Source: Mucilaginibacter agri (lineage in GTDB: Bacteria; Bacteroidota; Bacteroidia; Sphingobacteriales; Sphingobacteriaceae). From it: a stretch of DNA of 64,000 nucleotides. A program made the position numbers and the translations under genes. Every line of letters starts with the position of its first letter. Within the stretch, counting starts at the first letter, position 1. Below, in pieces: positions 1-8,226 of the stretch. The DNA is taken from assembly GCF_009928685.1 (NCBI RefSeq), contig NZ_WWEO01000042.1, positions 310,001 through 374,000 on the forward strand, given 5' to 3'. Below the pieces are notes generated by a model. It searched no databases, was not told where the DNA came from, and saw only the letters and a program-made list of their open reading frames with translations.

Positions 1-864
1 TCTAACGGTTACAGAAAGGCCTGCACCCGCTTCTTCAAATTGCTGATCTAATAAATCGATGTGTTCTACAGTAGAGGTAAAGCCCGATGGCAAAACAGTT
101 ACCTTATCGTTTACCCGCAACGATCCGCTTAAAATACGACCGGCATAGCCACGATAATCGTGCAGTTCATCCGTTTGCGGGCGAACCACCCATTGTACCG
201 GTAAATAGGCATGCGTTGCGGCCGCGTCAATAGCTATTTCGACAGTTTCCAAATGGTCTAAAAGGCTTTTACCACTATACCATCCCATATTTTGCGATGG
301 ATTAACAATGTTATCGCCTTTAAGCGCACTAACCGGAATGTAGGTTACATTTTGCAAGCCAACCTTTGCTGCCAGTTGCTGATAATCTTTAACAATGGTA
401 TTAAATCGCTCTTCGCTAAAATCAACCATGTCCATCTTATTTACAGCCACCACTACCTGGGGCAGGCCCAGCAATGATACCAAAAACGAATGGCGAATGG
501 TTTGCTCAATAACGCCTTTGCGGGCATCTATAAGGATAATAGCCAGGTTGGAGTTAGATGCGCCGGTAACCATGTTACGGGTATACTGGATATGGCCTGG
601 GGCATCGGCAATAATAAACTTGCGTTTCTCCGTTTGAAAGTATTTGTAAGCAACATCTATGGTGATACCCTGCTCGCGTTCGGCCTTGAGGCCATCGGTT
701 AAGATCGCCAGGTCAATGGTGCCGTCGTCGTTTTTACGGTTCGATGCCTGTAGGGCTTCCAGTTGGTCGGCCAGGATAGACTCGCTATCATAAAGCAATC
801 GGCCAATTAGTGTGCTCTTGCCATCGTCGACACTGCCTGCGGTTATAAATTTTAGTATTTCCAT
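1..864 (-). CDS. cysN: Sulfate adenylyltransferase subunit 1 (CysN), 3' end outside window
   Basis: GTPase subunit of ATP sulfurylase, which with CysD makes adenosine 5'-phosphosulfate (APS) from sulfate and ATP in the cytoplasm. The visible 288 residues hold an EF-Tu-like G domain: P-loop GSVDDGKS at residues 10-17, DAPGH at 87-91 and NKMD at 142-145, followed by the start of a beta-barrel domain. The gene runs off the left edge, so a fused CysC kinase domain cannot be excluded. Its ATG overlaps the cysD stop by one base (TAATG), which indicates translational coupling as the last visible gene of the sulfate operon. No frameshift is seen in the visible part. Confidence 0.95.
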   Translation of the reverse strand, partial: MEILKFITAGSVDDGKSTLIGRLLYDSESILADQLEALQASNRKNDDGTIDLAILTDGLKAEREQGITIDVAYKYFQTEKRKFIIADAPGHIQYTRNMVTGASNSNLAIILIDARKGVIEQTIRHSFLVSLLGLPQVVVAVNKMDMVDFSEERFNTIVKDYQQLAAKVGLQNVTYIPVSALKGDNIVNPSQNMGWYSGKSLLDHLETVEIAIDAAATHAYLPVQWVVRPQTDELHDYRGYAGRILSGSLRVNDKVTVLPSGFTSTVEHIDLLDQQFEEAGAGLSVTVR

Positions 865-1769
865 TAAAAATAGCCTCCTTTCTTGCGGTCTTCCATGGCA
901 GCTTCAGATACCTTGTCGTCCATGCGTGCGCCACGTTCGCTTATTTTAGAGGCACTTATTTCGTTAATAATATCGTCAATTTCAAATGCGTATGATTCTA
1001 CAGCGGCGGTACAGGTCATGTCGCCTACGGTGCGGAAACGCACGTTGCGGTTTTCAATTACATCATCGCTATCCATGTTCAAAAACTCAGATGCAGCCAT
1101 TAGCTGGCCATTGCGGGTAATGCAATCGCGTTGGTGCGCGAAGTAAATAGTAGGTAACGGGATATTTTCGCGGCGTATATAATTCCATACGTCCAGCTCT
1201 GTCCAGTTACTGATCGGGAATACACGTACGTTTTCGCCTTTGTGAATTTTACCATTGAAGATGTTCCAAAGCTCCGGGCGTTGGCGTTTGGGATCCCATT
1301 GACCAAACTCATCGCGTACCGAAAAAATCCGCTCCTTAGCACGTGCTTTTTCTTCGTCTCTACGGGCACCACCGATGCAAGCATCAAACTGGTGTTTAGC
1401 AATGGTATTTAAAAGCGTAACGGTTTGCAATGCATTGCGGCTTGCGTTTTTACCCTTTTGTTCAATCACATTACCGTTATCGATATCTTCCTGCACATAA
1501 CCAACTATCAGCTTTTCACCAATACGTTTAATCATATCGTCACGGTAGTCTATCGTTTCCTGAAAGTTATGGCCGGTATCGATATGCACCAGTGGAAAAG
1601 GAAATTTTCCCGGGCGAAATGCTTTCATGGCCAGGTGTACCAGTGTTATAGAATCTTTACCTCCTGAAAATAACAGCGCAGGTTTTTCAAACTGGCCTGC
1701 AACCTCACGTAAAATATAGATTGCCTCTGCCTCAAGCTCGTCCAGGTAATCCAGGTTGTACTTACTCAT
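864..1769 (-). CDS. cysD: Sulfate adenylyltransferase subunit 2 (CysD)
   Basis: Catalytic subunit of the CysDN ATP sulfurylase (sulfate + ATP to APS + PPi). The 301-residue length is normal for the family. The PP-loop motif SGGKDS lies at residues 35-40, and the C-terminus ends with the DRKKGGYF-type tail found in CysD proteins. It overlaps cysH by 8 bases upstream and cysN by one base downstream, so the three genes are very likely one translationally coupled unit. The presence of CysDN rather than a Sat-type sulfurylase, together with an Fe-S type CysH, fits an assimilatory route through APS. Confidence 0.97.
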   Translation of the reverse strand: MSKYNLDYLDELEAEAIYILREVAGQFEKPALLFSGGKDSITLVHLAMKAFRPGKFPFPLVHIDTGHNFQETIDYRDDMIKRIGEKLIVGYVQEDIDNGNVIEQKGKNASRNALQTVTLLNTIAKHQFDACIGGARRDEEKARAKERIFSVRDEFGQWDPKRQRPELWNIFNGKIHKGENVRVFPISNWTELDVWNYIRRENIPLPTIYFAHQRDCITRNGQLMAASEFLNMDSDDVIENRNVRFRTVGDMTCTAAVESYAFEIDDIINEISASKISERGARMDDKVSEAAMEDRKKGGYF

Positions 1770-2490
1770 TTGTTATTAAATTATTATCATGGCCTACATG
1801 CAGGCCGCATTCTTTTTTCGATTGATCTTCCCACCACCAGCGTCCGGCGCGAAAATCTTCGCCGGGTTGTACAGCACGCGTACATGGCGCGCAGCCAATG
1901 CTCGGGAAACCCCGATCATGTAGTACGTTATATGGGATATTATTTACGTTGATGTATTCCTTTACGTCATCCAATGTCCAATTATAAATAGGATGGAATT
2001 TGACGATCTGGTTCGATTCGTCCCACTCCATAGGTTCCATAAACTGGCGGTTGGCAGATTGTTCGGCACGGATGCCAGTGATCCACAGCTTATTACCAGT
2101 CAATGCACGTTTTAATGGCTCTATCTTGCGGATGTTACAGCATTCCTTACGATTGTCAACAGATTCGTAGAATGAGTTTGGCCCTTTAGCATCTACCATG
2201 CGCTGCAGCGCTTCATGCTGCGGATAGTAAGCGTGGATGGGTTTGCCATACATTTCGAGCGTACGGTTCCAAACGTAATAAGTTTCGGGGAACAGCCTGC
2301 CGGTTTCTAAAGTGAATACCTTAATAGGCAGGTTGTTTTTGAAGATCATGTGTGTAATGGCCTGATCTTCCCAGCCAAAACTTGTAGAAAAGATGATCTC
2401 ACCTGGAAAGAGTTCAGCCAATTTGGCTAAGGCTTCCACAGGGCTAAGACCTTCGGTATGTTGTTTTATATGTTCGAGAACTTTGCTCAT
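1762..2490 (-). CDS. cysH: Phosphoadenylyl-/adenylyl-sulfate reductase (APS-type CysH)
   Basis: Thioredoxin-dependent reductase releasing sulfite from APS (or PAPS). The 242-residue protein has the PP-loop region near residues 34-41 and the catalytic ECGLH at 227-231 (Cys228). It also carries the pairs CC at 117-118 and CxxC at 200-203. In this family those four extra cysteines bind a [4Fe-4S] cluster and mark enzymes that use APS, unlike the cluster-free enterobacterial PAPS reductases. APS use is therefore inferred, and fits the absence of a separate cysC gene in view. It sits 4 bases after the permease fusion gene and overlaps cysD. Confidence 0.93.
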   Translation of the reverse strand: MSKVLEHIKQHTEGLSPVEALAKLAELFPGEIIFSTSFGWEDQAITHMIFKNNLPIKVFTLETGRLFPETYYVWNRTLEMYGKPIHAYYPQHEALQRMVDAKGPNSFYESVDNRKECCNIRKIEPLKRALTGNKLWITGIRAEQSANRQFMEPMEWDESNQIVKFHPIYNWTLDDVKEYINVNNIPYNVLHDRGFPSIGCAPCTRAVQPGEDFRAGRWWWEDQSKKECGLHVGHDNNLITNE

Positions 2491-2494
2491 TTCC

Positions 2495-4006
2495 TTAAAA
2501 TACCTTTAATACGAAATTGACGATGCTGCGGATACTGATCAATATTACAATGATAGATACCGACATCATAATGGCTTTGGTTGAAATCTTATTAGAAATT
2601 CTTGCAGCGATAGGAGAGGCCAATGCAGCACCCAATACCAACCCAAGAACCGCTGCCCAGCGCGTGCCGCTTAACAAACTCATAAAAGTAAGCGAACCCG
2701 TTAAGGCGATAAAAAACCTCGATAATTTTACCGTACCCAATGAAAAGCGGGGACTACGGCCACCGGCTATCAACGATGACAACACAATGGAGCCCCAACC
2801 GCCGCCTCCAACGGCATCAATAAAACCGCCACCCAGACCCAGGAACCGGATGTTTTTGATCTTACCTGATGTTCTTTTAGCTTTTAAATCTAAAGCCTTG
2901 CGGAAGATGACAACACCTAAAATGAGCGTATATACCGATACCACTGGCTTGGTATATTGTGCATAATGCTCTAACGATGAAATGAGGTACGCTCCTGTAA
3001 CTGCACCAACGATACCTGGGAAAAGCAATAGCCAGAATAGTTTCCAGTTAATATTGTTCATGCGATAGTGCATCCAGCCTGCAATACCGTTACTCATAAT
3101 CTCCGATAAATGCACACCCATGCTGGCGGTAGCTGGAGGGATGCCCATTGATAAGGAAAAGGTAGTTGAAGTAACGCCGTACGACATGCCGATGGCGCCA
3201 TCTATAAATGCGAATAAGAATCCGGCACCTAAAAAATAATAAAATATAGGGTCTATACCTTGCACATAATCCTTAAACTCGGGGTCTCTGAACCATAAAA
3301 TGGAAACTACTATTGCAATAGATATTACAATTGTACCCCAGATAAACCAGCGGAACAGGTTTTTGAATTCCGACTGTGGTTTTACAAGTACGGAGGTTAC
3401 CTCGTTCAGCTTTTTTACTTTCTCCGTAAAATCGCCTTTAAGCGAATCGCGAAGGGTGCTTAGCTGTTGCAGGGTAGTATCAATTTCTTCGGGAAGTCCT
3501 TCGTTTAAAACTTCTTTAAGACGTTTAGCAACAGTTGGCGATTTGCCGTTGGTTGATATGGCGATTTTTAAGTCGCCCTTTTGTACGATAGAACCAAGGT
3601 AGAAATCGCATAGCGAAGGTTTATCGGCCACGTTGATCAATAACTTACGCTCATGTGCAGCCTGGCGGATATAATTGTTTAACACGCTATCATCCGTAGC
3701 GGCTATAACCAGATCGGCACCGTCAAGGTCTTGTTCCTCAAATTGCTTTTCGCGGATGGTAACCGTGGTGTTTTCAATAGCCAATTGGTATACCTCTGTC
3801 GAAACCTTAAGGGCAATAACAGTTACCTTTGCAGCCGGGCTGTTGTTAAGCAGGGCAGTTAGTTTTTCTAAACCAACGTTTCCGGCGCCAACCAGTACGG
3901 TATGCAATTCATTCAGCTTTAAAAAAACAGGGAATAGCTGATTACCGGTCTCTGTTTTTTCTTCGCTCAATGTGCTCGAGTTATTATTCCTGGGCAACGA
4001 TGTCAT
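2495..4006 (-). CDS. Precorrin-2 dehydrogenase/sirohydrochlorin ferrochelatase-like domain fused to TSUP (TauE/SafE) permease
   Basis: A two-part protein of 503 residues. Residues about 25-200 look like the Met8/CysG N-terminal module: Rossmann motif GAGNVG at 40-45 and an NVADKPSLCDF stretch typical of the siroheme dehydrogenase fold. Residues about 215-503 are a polytopic membrane domain with two glycine-rich TSUP repeats (one containing DGAIGMSYG, the other GLGGGFIDAVGGGGWG). The N-terminal half would complete siroheme for the sulfite reductase in the same operon. The permease half probably moves sulfate, sulfite or another sulfur anion, but the substrate is inference. It overlaps the SUMT gene by 23 bases. 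I see no stop or frameshift between the halves, so this is a true fusion. Confidence 0.88.
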   Translation of the reverse strand: MTSLPRNNNSSTLSEEKTETGNQLFPVFLKLNELHTVLVGAGNVGLEKLTALLNNSPAAKVTVIALKVSTEVYQLAIENTTVTIREKQFEEQDLDGADLVIAATDDSVLNNYIRQAAHERKLLINVADKPSLCDFYLGSIVQKGDLKIAISTNGKSPTVAKRLKEVLNEGLPEEIDTTLQQLSTLRDSLKGDFTEKVKKLNEVTSVLVKPQSEFKNLFRWFIWGTIVISIAIVVSILWFRDPEFKDYVQGIDPIFYYFLGAGFLFAFIDGAIGMSYGVTSTTFSLSMGIPPATASMGVHLSEIMSNGIAGWMHYRMNNINWKLFWLLLFPGIVGAVTGAYLISSLEHYAQYTKPVVSVYTLILGVVIFRKALDLKAKRTSGKIKNIRFLGLGGGFIDAVGGGGWGSIVLSSLIAGGRSPRFSLGTVKLSRFFIALTGSLTFMSLLSGTRWAAVLGLVLGAALASPIAARISNKISTKAIMMSVSIIVILISIRSIVNFVLKVF

Positions 4007-4775
4007 AAAACTCCCTTATCGGTTGAAACTTAGGATGCAGCGATACTACATCGCCCAAAACTATTAAAGCTGGCGAGCTGATCTTATTTTCTTCGGCAAC
4101 CTCAACTATGGTGTTTACAACGCCAATAGCTACCTTTTCTTCTTTGGTCGACCCGCTTTGTATTACCGCAACAGGTAATTTGCCTTTGCCTTCTTTTTTG
4201 TAGATCTCTGTAATTTCGGCCAGTTTGTGGATGCCCATCAATACAACTACAGTTGCTTTAGTTCGGGCTGCCTCATACAGATCGTTGGAGATGCGGCCAT
4301 CGGCGGTAGTACCTGTAACCACCCAAAAGCTTTCGCTTAAACCACGGTGTGTAACGGGAATCTGCTGCAGACCCGGTACCGAGATAGAACTCGAAATACC
4401 CGGAATAACCTGCGCCGGGATGCTGTACGACGCGGCATGATCCAACTCCTCATAACCACGGCCGAATACAAATGGATCGCCGCCTTTTAGGCGCACCACG
4501 TGCCCGTAGTTAATGGCGTAGTCTACCATCAGTTTATTAACAGCATCTTGAGAGTAAGAGTGGTCGCCAGAGCGTTTGCCTACATATATTTTTTGTGCGT
4601 GAGCAGGAGCGAAATCCAAAAGCTCGTCGTTTACCAAGGCATCATATAATACCACATCGGCAGTTTGCAGGGCTTTAATACCTTTTACTGTTATCAGGTC
4701 TGCATCGCCCGGGCCAGCGCCCACCAGTGTAATACGTGGTTCTTTAACGGTGGTTTTAATTTGTGTTTGTATCAT
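3984..4775 (-). CDS. cobA: Uroporphyrinogen-III C-methyltransferase (SUMT)
   Basis: SAM-dependent methylation of uroporphyrinogen III to precorrin-2, the first dedicated step to siroheme, the prosthetic group of the sulfite reductase encoded just upstream. The 263-residue length is usual for stand-alone SUMT. Visible family motifs are VGAGPGDADLIT near residue 18, the YVGKR stretch, VRLKGGDPFVFGRG and the PVTHRG region. It starts 2 bases after the sulfite reductase stop and overlaps the dehydrogenase/permease fusion, so methylase, dehydrogenase and chelatase functions appear to be made in step with the apo-enzyme. Dedicated cobalamin genes are not seen here, which favours siroheme over B12. 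Confidence 0.95.
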   Translation of the reverse strand: MIQTQIKTTVKEPRITLVGAGPGDADLITVKGIKALQTADVVLYDALVNDELLDFAPAHAQKIYVGKRSGDHSYSQDAVNKLMVDYAINYGHVVRLKGGDPFVFGRGYEELDHAASYSIPAQVIPGISSSISVPGLQQIPVTHRGLSESFWVVTGTTADGRISNDLYEAARTKATVVVLMGIHKLAEITEIYKKEGKGKLPVAVIQSGSTKEEKVAIGVVNTIVEVAEENKISSPALIVLGDVVSLHPKFQPIREFYDIVAQE

Positions 4776-4777
4776 GA

Positions 4778-6871
4778 TTATACTAATGCCTCTCTTTTTA
4801 ATTTTACGCCTTCTAAAAATGCAGTTGCCTCTGCTAAGTAGCGGGTTGCAAATTCTTCAGATGGTTCGTTTTGATTGATCTGTAATACCAGCTCGTTAAA
4901 GCTGCTGCTTAATTCTATTTCTTTAGTGTCAACATAATTAGCGTCGAACTCTTTGATTATACCGGTTTGCGTACTGCTGTTAACGTTTTTTTGAAGCAGT
5001 AAAGCCTTGGCTGCACTTATCATGGTGTTGTAGCTATGATAAATAGCATCGGCCCAACGGCCTTCATTATAGGCTTCGTTTGCCCAGCCTAATTTTTCGT
5101 CTGTTTCGAAAAGCAGGGTAGCCACTAAATCTATAACCACACCGGCACATTCGCCTACGCCAATGGCGGTTGCAAAAGTTTCTACGTGGCCCCAGTCTAC
5201 AAACTCATCGTCGGTAAGGGTGGTTAAGTCGGCCAACGGTTTTAATAACTGGTAGAAATAGTCTTTACCGAAACGATCGTAGTAAGCGTGGAAGGTTTCG
5301 TCTGCAATAGAGTTCTGTTTGTAATCATCCAAAACCGCTCTTAAAACATGCGTAGCACGTTTGGCGGGTACTTTAATTACTTTATCTGCTGCGCGACCGT
5401 AGCCATCGCCAACTGTGCCACCGCCTAATAACACCTGCACTGACGGCAACACGCTTTTGCCCGCTTTTAGTGAACTGCCATGAAAACCAATATGCGCCAA
5501 ACCATGCTGACCGCATGAGTTCATACAACCGCTGATCTTAATCTTAATTTCGCGGTTATAGATCAGGTCTTCATATTCGTTGTAGATCACGTCTTCCAGC
5601 ACCTTAGATAAGGTCATACTGTTGGAGATGCCCAGGTTACAGGTGTCGGTACCAGGGCAAGTGGTAACATCCGCAACGCTATCGAAGCCTGGCGCGGCCA
5701 GTTCTATGCTTTCCAATGCTTCATACAAGGTAGGCAGAGATTCTTTACGGGCATATTTTAATAACAAGCCTTGATTCTGCGTAACCCTGATCTCATCGGC
5801 CACATAAGGGCGGATAGCATCTACAAACTTGCGTGCCACATCCGAATGGATATCGCCTACAGGTACTTTTACAAATACGCCGTAAAAACCTGTTTGTTTT
5901 TGTTCAAAAACGTTGGTAGCTAACCATTGCTCGTAACGAAGCGGATTTTTCAGGTCTTCTACCGCTAACGGGTTTTCAACTGGTTGAGGTGCTTCCGGCT
6001 GAGCGATCGCATCGCGGTTTACCTTAAAGCTTTTTACTTTGTTGGCTGTCTTTTCGATAGCCGCTAATCGCAATAATTCATCCAATCCGATCTTTTGCAC
6101 CAGGAATTTCATCCGGGCTTTATTACGGTTATTGCGCTCGCCGTTACGATCAAACACTCGGATGATAGCTTCGATATAAGGGATCAGTTCATCTTCTGGC
6201 AAAAATTCTTCTACCGCATTTGCAATAGCAGGCTGGGCACCAAGGCCGCCGCCTAATAATACTTTGAAACCGCGGCTGCCGTCTTCTTTCAGTTTCGGAA
6301 TAAAGCCAAGATCGTGGATATAAGAGAAAGCCGTATCGGCTTCGCTCGACGAAAATGAGATCTTAAACTTACGGCCCATATCCTGACAGATTGGGTTACG
6401 CAAAAAGTATTCGAATGTAGCATGTGCGTAAGGCGATACATCGAAAGGCTCCTGCGGGTCGATTCCTGAATTAGCCGATGCCGTTACGTTGCGTACGGTG
6501 TTACCGCAGGCTTCGCGCAGGGTGATATCGTCTTGCTCTAACTCAGCCCAAAGTTGCGGGGTACGGTCGAGACTAACATAGTGGATCTGGATATCCTGGC
6601 GGGTGGTTAAGTGCAGGTTGCTGCTGCCATACTCGTCAGATATATCGGCAATACGCAGCAATTGCTTAAAGGTAACCTTACCAAATGGCAGCTTAATACG
6701 CACCATTTGCACACCCGGCTGACGCTGGCCATAAACACCGCGTGCCAACCGCAGGCTGCGGAATTTTTCGTCATGTATCTTACCCTCACGGAAGGCACGG
6801 ATCTTCCGTTCCAGATCTATAATATCTTTCTCTACTATCGGGTTTTCCAGCTCTGTTCTAAAACTTTGCAT
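4778..6871 (-). CDS. Siroheme [4Fe-4S] sulfite reductase with C-terminal HEPN-like extension
   Basis: Haemoprotein reducing sulfite to sulfide, probably with ferredoxin as donor. The two ferredoxin-like half-domains are visible, and the siroheme-cluster ligands are CPGTDTC (Cys405, Cys411) and GCMNSC (Cys449, Cys453). The protein has 697 residues, about 120 more than a minimal enzyme. Residues about 580-697 form an alpha-helical extension resembling HEPN domains. The family cannot be split from nitrite reductase by motif alone, but the cys operon context decides for sulfite. It is the first structural gene after the Cys-codon leader and attenuator, so it is the likely target of that control. 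Confidence 0.9.
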   Translation of the reverse strand: MQSFRTELENPIVEKDIIDLERKIRAFREGKIHDEKFRSLRLARGVYGQRQPGVQMVRIKLPFGKVTFKQLLRIADISDEYGSSNLHLTTRQDIQIHYVSLDRTPQLWAELEQDDITLREACGNTVRNVTASANSGIDPQEPFDVSPYAHATFEYFLRNPICQDMGRKFKISFSSSEADTAFSYIHDLGFIPKLKEDGSRGFKVLLGGGLGAQPAIANAVEEFLPEDELIPYIEAIIRVFDRNGERNNRNKARMKFLVQKIGLDELLRLAAIEKTANKVKSFKVNRDAIAQPEAPQPVENPLAVEDLKNPLRYEQWLATNVFEQKQTGFYGVFVKVPVGDIHSDVARKFVDAIRPYVADEIRVTQNQGLLLKYARKESLPTLYEALESIELAAPGFDSVADVTTCPGTDTCNLGISNSMTLSKVLEDVIYNEYEDLIYNREIKIKISGCMNSCGQHGLAHIGFHGSSLKAGKSVLPSVQVLLGGGTVGDGYGRAADKVIKVPAKRATHVLRAVLDDYKQNSIADETFHAYYDRFGKDYFYQLLKPLADLTTLTDDEFVDWGHVETFATAIGVGECAGVVIDLVATLLFETDEKLGWANEAYNEGRWADAIYHSYNTMISAAKALLLQKNVNSSTQTGIIKEFDANYVDTKEIELSSSFNELVLQINQNEPSEEFATRYLAEATAFLEGVKLKREALV

Positions 6872-6898
6872 GTTTGCAAATTATGTTGTTATAAAAAT

Positions 6899-6924
6899 GC
6901 CCCTTCGGCTGCGGCTGAAGGGGC
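6899..6924 (-). terminator. Intrinsic terminator in the leader of the sulfate operon (attenuator)
   Basis: On the minus strand an 8-bp perfect GC-rich stem (GCCCCTTC with GAAGGGGC), extended inward by GC and GU pairs, is followed directly by ATTTTTAT. This is a standard Rho-independent terminator, but it sits between a short leader ORF and the sulfite reductase ATG, 28 bases upstream of the start codon. Its 5' arm (6907-6917) is complementary, with one mismatch and one GU pair in 11, to 6944-6954 just past the leader stop. The two structures are therefore mutually exclusive. Confidence 0.85.
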
Positions 6925-6943
6925 GTGTATTTTCTAAATTATA

Positions 6944-6954
6944 CAGCAACAGCC
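6944..6954 (-). promoter_or_regulatory. Candidate antiterminator arm
   Basis: The minus-strand sequence GGCTGTTGCTG can pair with CAGCCGCAGCC in the terminator 5' arm (10 of 11 positions including one GU). It starts only a few bases after the leader stop codon (6959-6961). A ribosome that reaches the stop would cover this arm and let the terminator form. A ribosome stalled at the Cys codons (6974-6979) would leave it free to pair. Confidence 0.65.
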
Positions 6955-6958
6955 TGTG

Positions 6959-7018
6959 TTATCGCTTGTTAATACAGCAATAAATCATGGCGCACATTAT
7001 TGTATAGTTATTTGTCAT
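6959..7018 (-). CDS. Cys-rich leader peptide of the sulfate assimilation operon
   Basis: A short ORF upstream of the sulfite reductase encodes MTNNYTIMCAMIYCCINKR (19 residues) from the ATG at 7018, or the last 12 residues from an in-frame ATG at 6997. Three Cys codons occur in the last 12 codons, two of them adjacent (TGC TGT at 6974-6979). That is far above the background for a rare amino acid and matches the end product of the downstream pathway. It is followed by an antiterminator arm and an intrinsic terminator. I infer a cysteine-sensing attenuation leader. Which start is used is unknown, and the peptide itself probably has no function. Confidence 0.75.
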   Translation of the reverse strand: MTNNYTIMCAMIYCCINKR

Positions 7019-7031
7019 CGTTGTTGTACCC

Positions 7032-7039
7032 CAAATATA
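7032..7039 (-). promoter_or_regulatory. Candidate -7 box for the sulfate operon leader
   Basis: The minus strand reads TATATTTG, an exact match to the Bacteroidota TAnnTTTG element, placed 14 bases before the 7018 ATG and 35 before the 6997 ATG. I do not find a clear -33 TTG at the usual spacing, so the call rests on one element plus position. Confidence 0.5.
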
Positions 7040-7106
7040 TATATACTATACGGAATAAGTAGTATTTATTTGAAAATTTTACGAAATGGTTTTGAGATGA
7101 CTTTTT

Positions 7107-7544
7107 TTATTGGATGAGGGAAAGCCCGCTTTCGCGTGCTATGATATCAGCAATACTGGTTTCCGAAAGAATTTTCAGCGTGGCGTCCCTAACCTCGATA
7201 AATACATCCCTGATACCACAAGTGGTTTCCTGATGGCACTCGTCGCAACGATGGTAGAAATTTAAACTGGCACAGGGCACCATGGCAATAGGGCCATCGG
7301 TAATCCGCATAATGCTTACCAGGTAAATGTCTTTAGGATCTTTGTTGAGGCTGTAGCCGCCGCCTGCACCTTTTTTGCTGTACAGGAAGCCCGAGTTGCG
7401 CAACTCCAGGAGTATTTGTTCCAGGAATTTTTTGGGTATTCGTTCAAGCTCTGCAATCTTAGAGATCTGCATAGGGGGCTGATCTGCATTTTTACCCAGA
7501 ATTACCAGCGCTTTAATAGCGTATTTGGTTTTTTTCGACAGCAT
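7107..7544 (-). CDS. Rrf2 family transcriptional regulator (possible CymR/IscR-like cysteine regulator)
   Basis: DNA-binding protein of 145 residues with the Rrf2 winged-helix pattern: KKTKYAIKAL at the start, IPKKFLEQILLELRNSG in the recognition region and KGAGGGYSL for the wing. Cys91, Cys100, Cys103 and Cys109 could bind an Fe-S cluster as in IscR, although the exact spacing differs. It lies directly upstream of the sulfate operon on the same strand, so it is a good candidate for its regulator, as CymR is for cysteine genes in Firmicutes. Iron-sulfur biogenesis control is the alternative. A -7 box is visible at 7564-7571. Confidence 0.88.
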   Translation of the reverse strand: MLSKKTKYAIKALVILGKNADQPPMQISKIAELERIPKKFLEQILLELRNSGFLYSKKGAGGGYSLNKDPKDIYLVSIMRITDGPIAMVPCASLNFYHRCDECHQETTCGIRDVFIEVRDATLKILSETSIADIIARESGLSLIQ

Positions 7545-7563
7545 TAGTATTTATAACAACGTG

Positions 7564-7571
7564 CAAATGTA
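7564..7571 (-). promoter_or_regulatory. Candidate -7 box of the Rrf2 regulator gene
   Basis: The minus strand reads TACATTTG followed by C, an exact match to TAnnTTTG, 19 bases upstream of the ATG at 7544. No TTG is present at the expected -33 distance. Confidence 0.5.
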
Positions 7572-7695
7572 AAGAAAGAAATATAGGTATAATAATTTGT
7601 ATTTTGATTTAAAGTTCAAACATCAATGTTTAAAAATAACATGCTTATGCTTCGAAGCTTTTTTTAATCTTTGTAATTAAATTATTTAACGCTCT

Positions 7696-8196
7696 ATGTA
7701 CCGTCACATTCAGGATTTTCTCAACGATTGGAAAAATGAGGAAAGTAACACTGTCAAAATTTTTTCTGAGATAACTGAAGAAACCAAGTCGCAAAAAATA
7801 AACGAGGGTGTTCGCTCGCTCGAACGTCTGGCCTGGCACATTACCCAAACTATTACCGAAATGGGTACCCGCGCCGGCCTGTTTGACAGCGACCCACTGG
7901 AACATCAGCCTATACCCGCCACCCTTGCCGAGGTTATAGAAGCTTACAAACGCAACAGTGCTTTATTGGCCCAAACCGTCCCCGGTAAATGGACCGACTC
8001 ATCATTAGAAGAAGAGGTGCCGATGTATAACGAGAACTGGAAGAAGGGTAATATCCTATCCATCCTCATCGCCCACGAAGCACATCACCGCAGCCAGATG
8101 ACCATTATTATGCGAATGGTTGGTTTGCCTGTGCCTGGTTTATACGGCCCATCAAAAGAAGAATGGATTGCCTATGGTATGCCGGCTATGGATTAG
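7696..8196 (+). CDS. DinB family protein
   Basis: A 166-residue four-helix-bundle protein of the DinB/YfiT superfamily. Histidines that would bind the metal are visible in AWHIT (around residue 48) and in HEAHHRSQ (around residue 127). Members act as metal-dependent thiol transferases or are uncharacterised, so the substrate here is unknown. The gene is divergent from the Rrf2 regulator with about 150 bases between starts. It appears monocistronic, since the next gene faces the other way. Confidence 0.85.
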   Translation: MYRHIQDFLNDWKNEESNTVKIFSEITEETKSQKINEGVRSLERLAWHITQTITEMGTRAGLFDSDPLEHQPIPATLAEVIEAYKRNSALLAQTVPGKWTDSSLEEEVPMYNENWKKGNILSILIAHEAHHRSQMTIIMRMVGLPVPGLYGPSKEEWIAYGMPAMD

Positions 8197-8226
8197 GCTA
8201 TAGCTCCTAAGTTGATTAATATTCTT

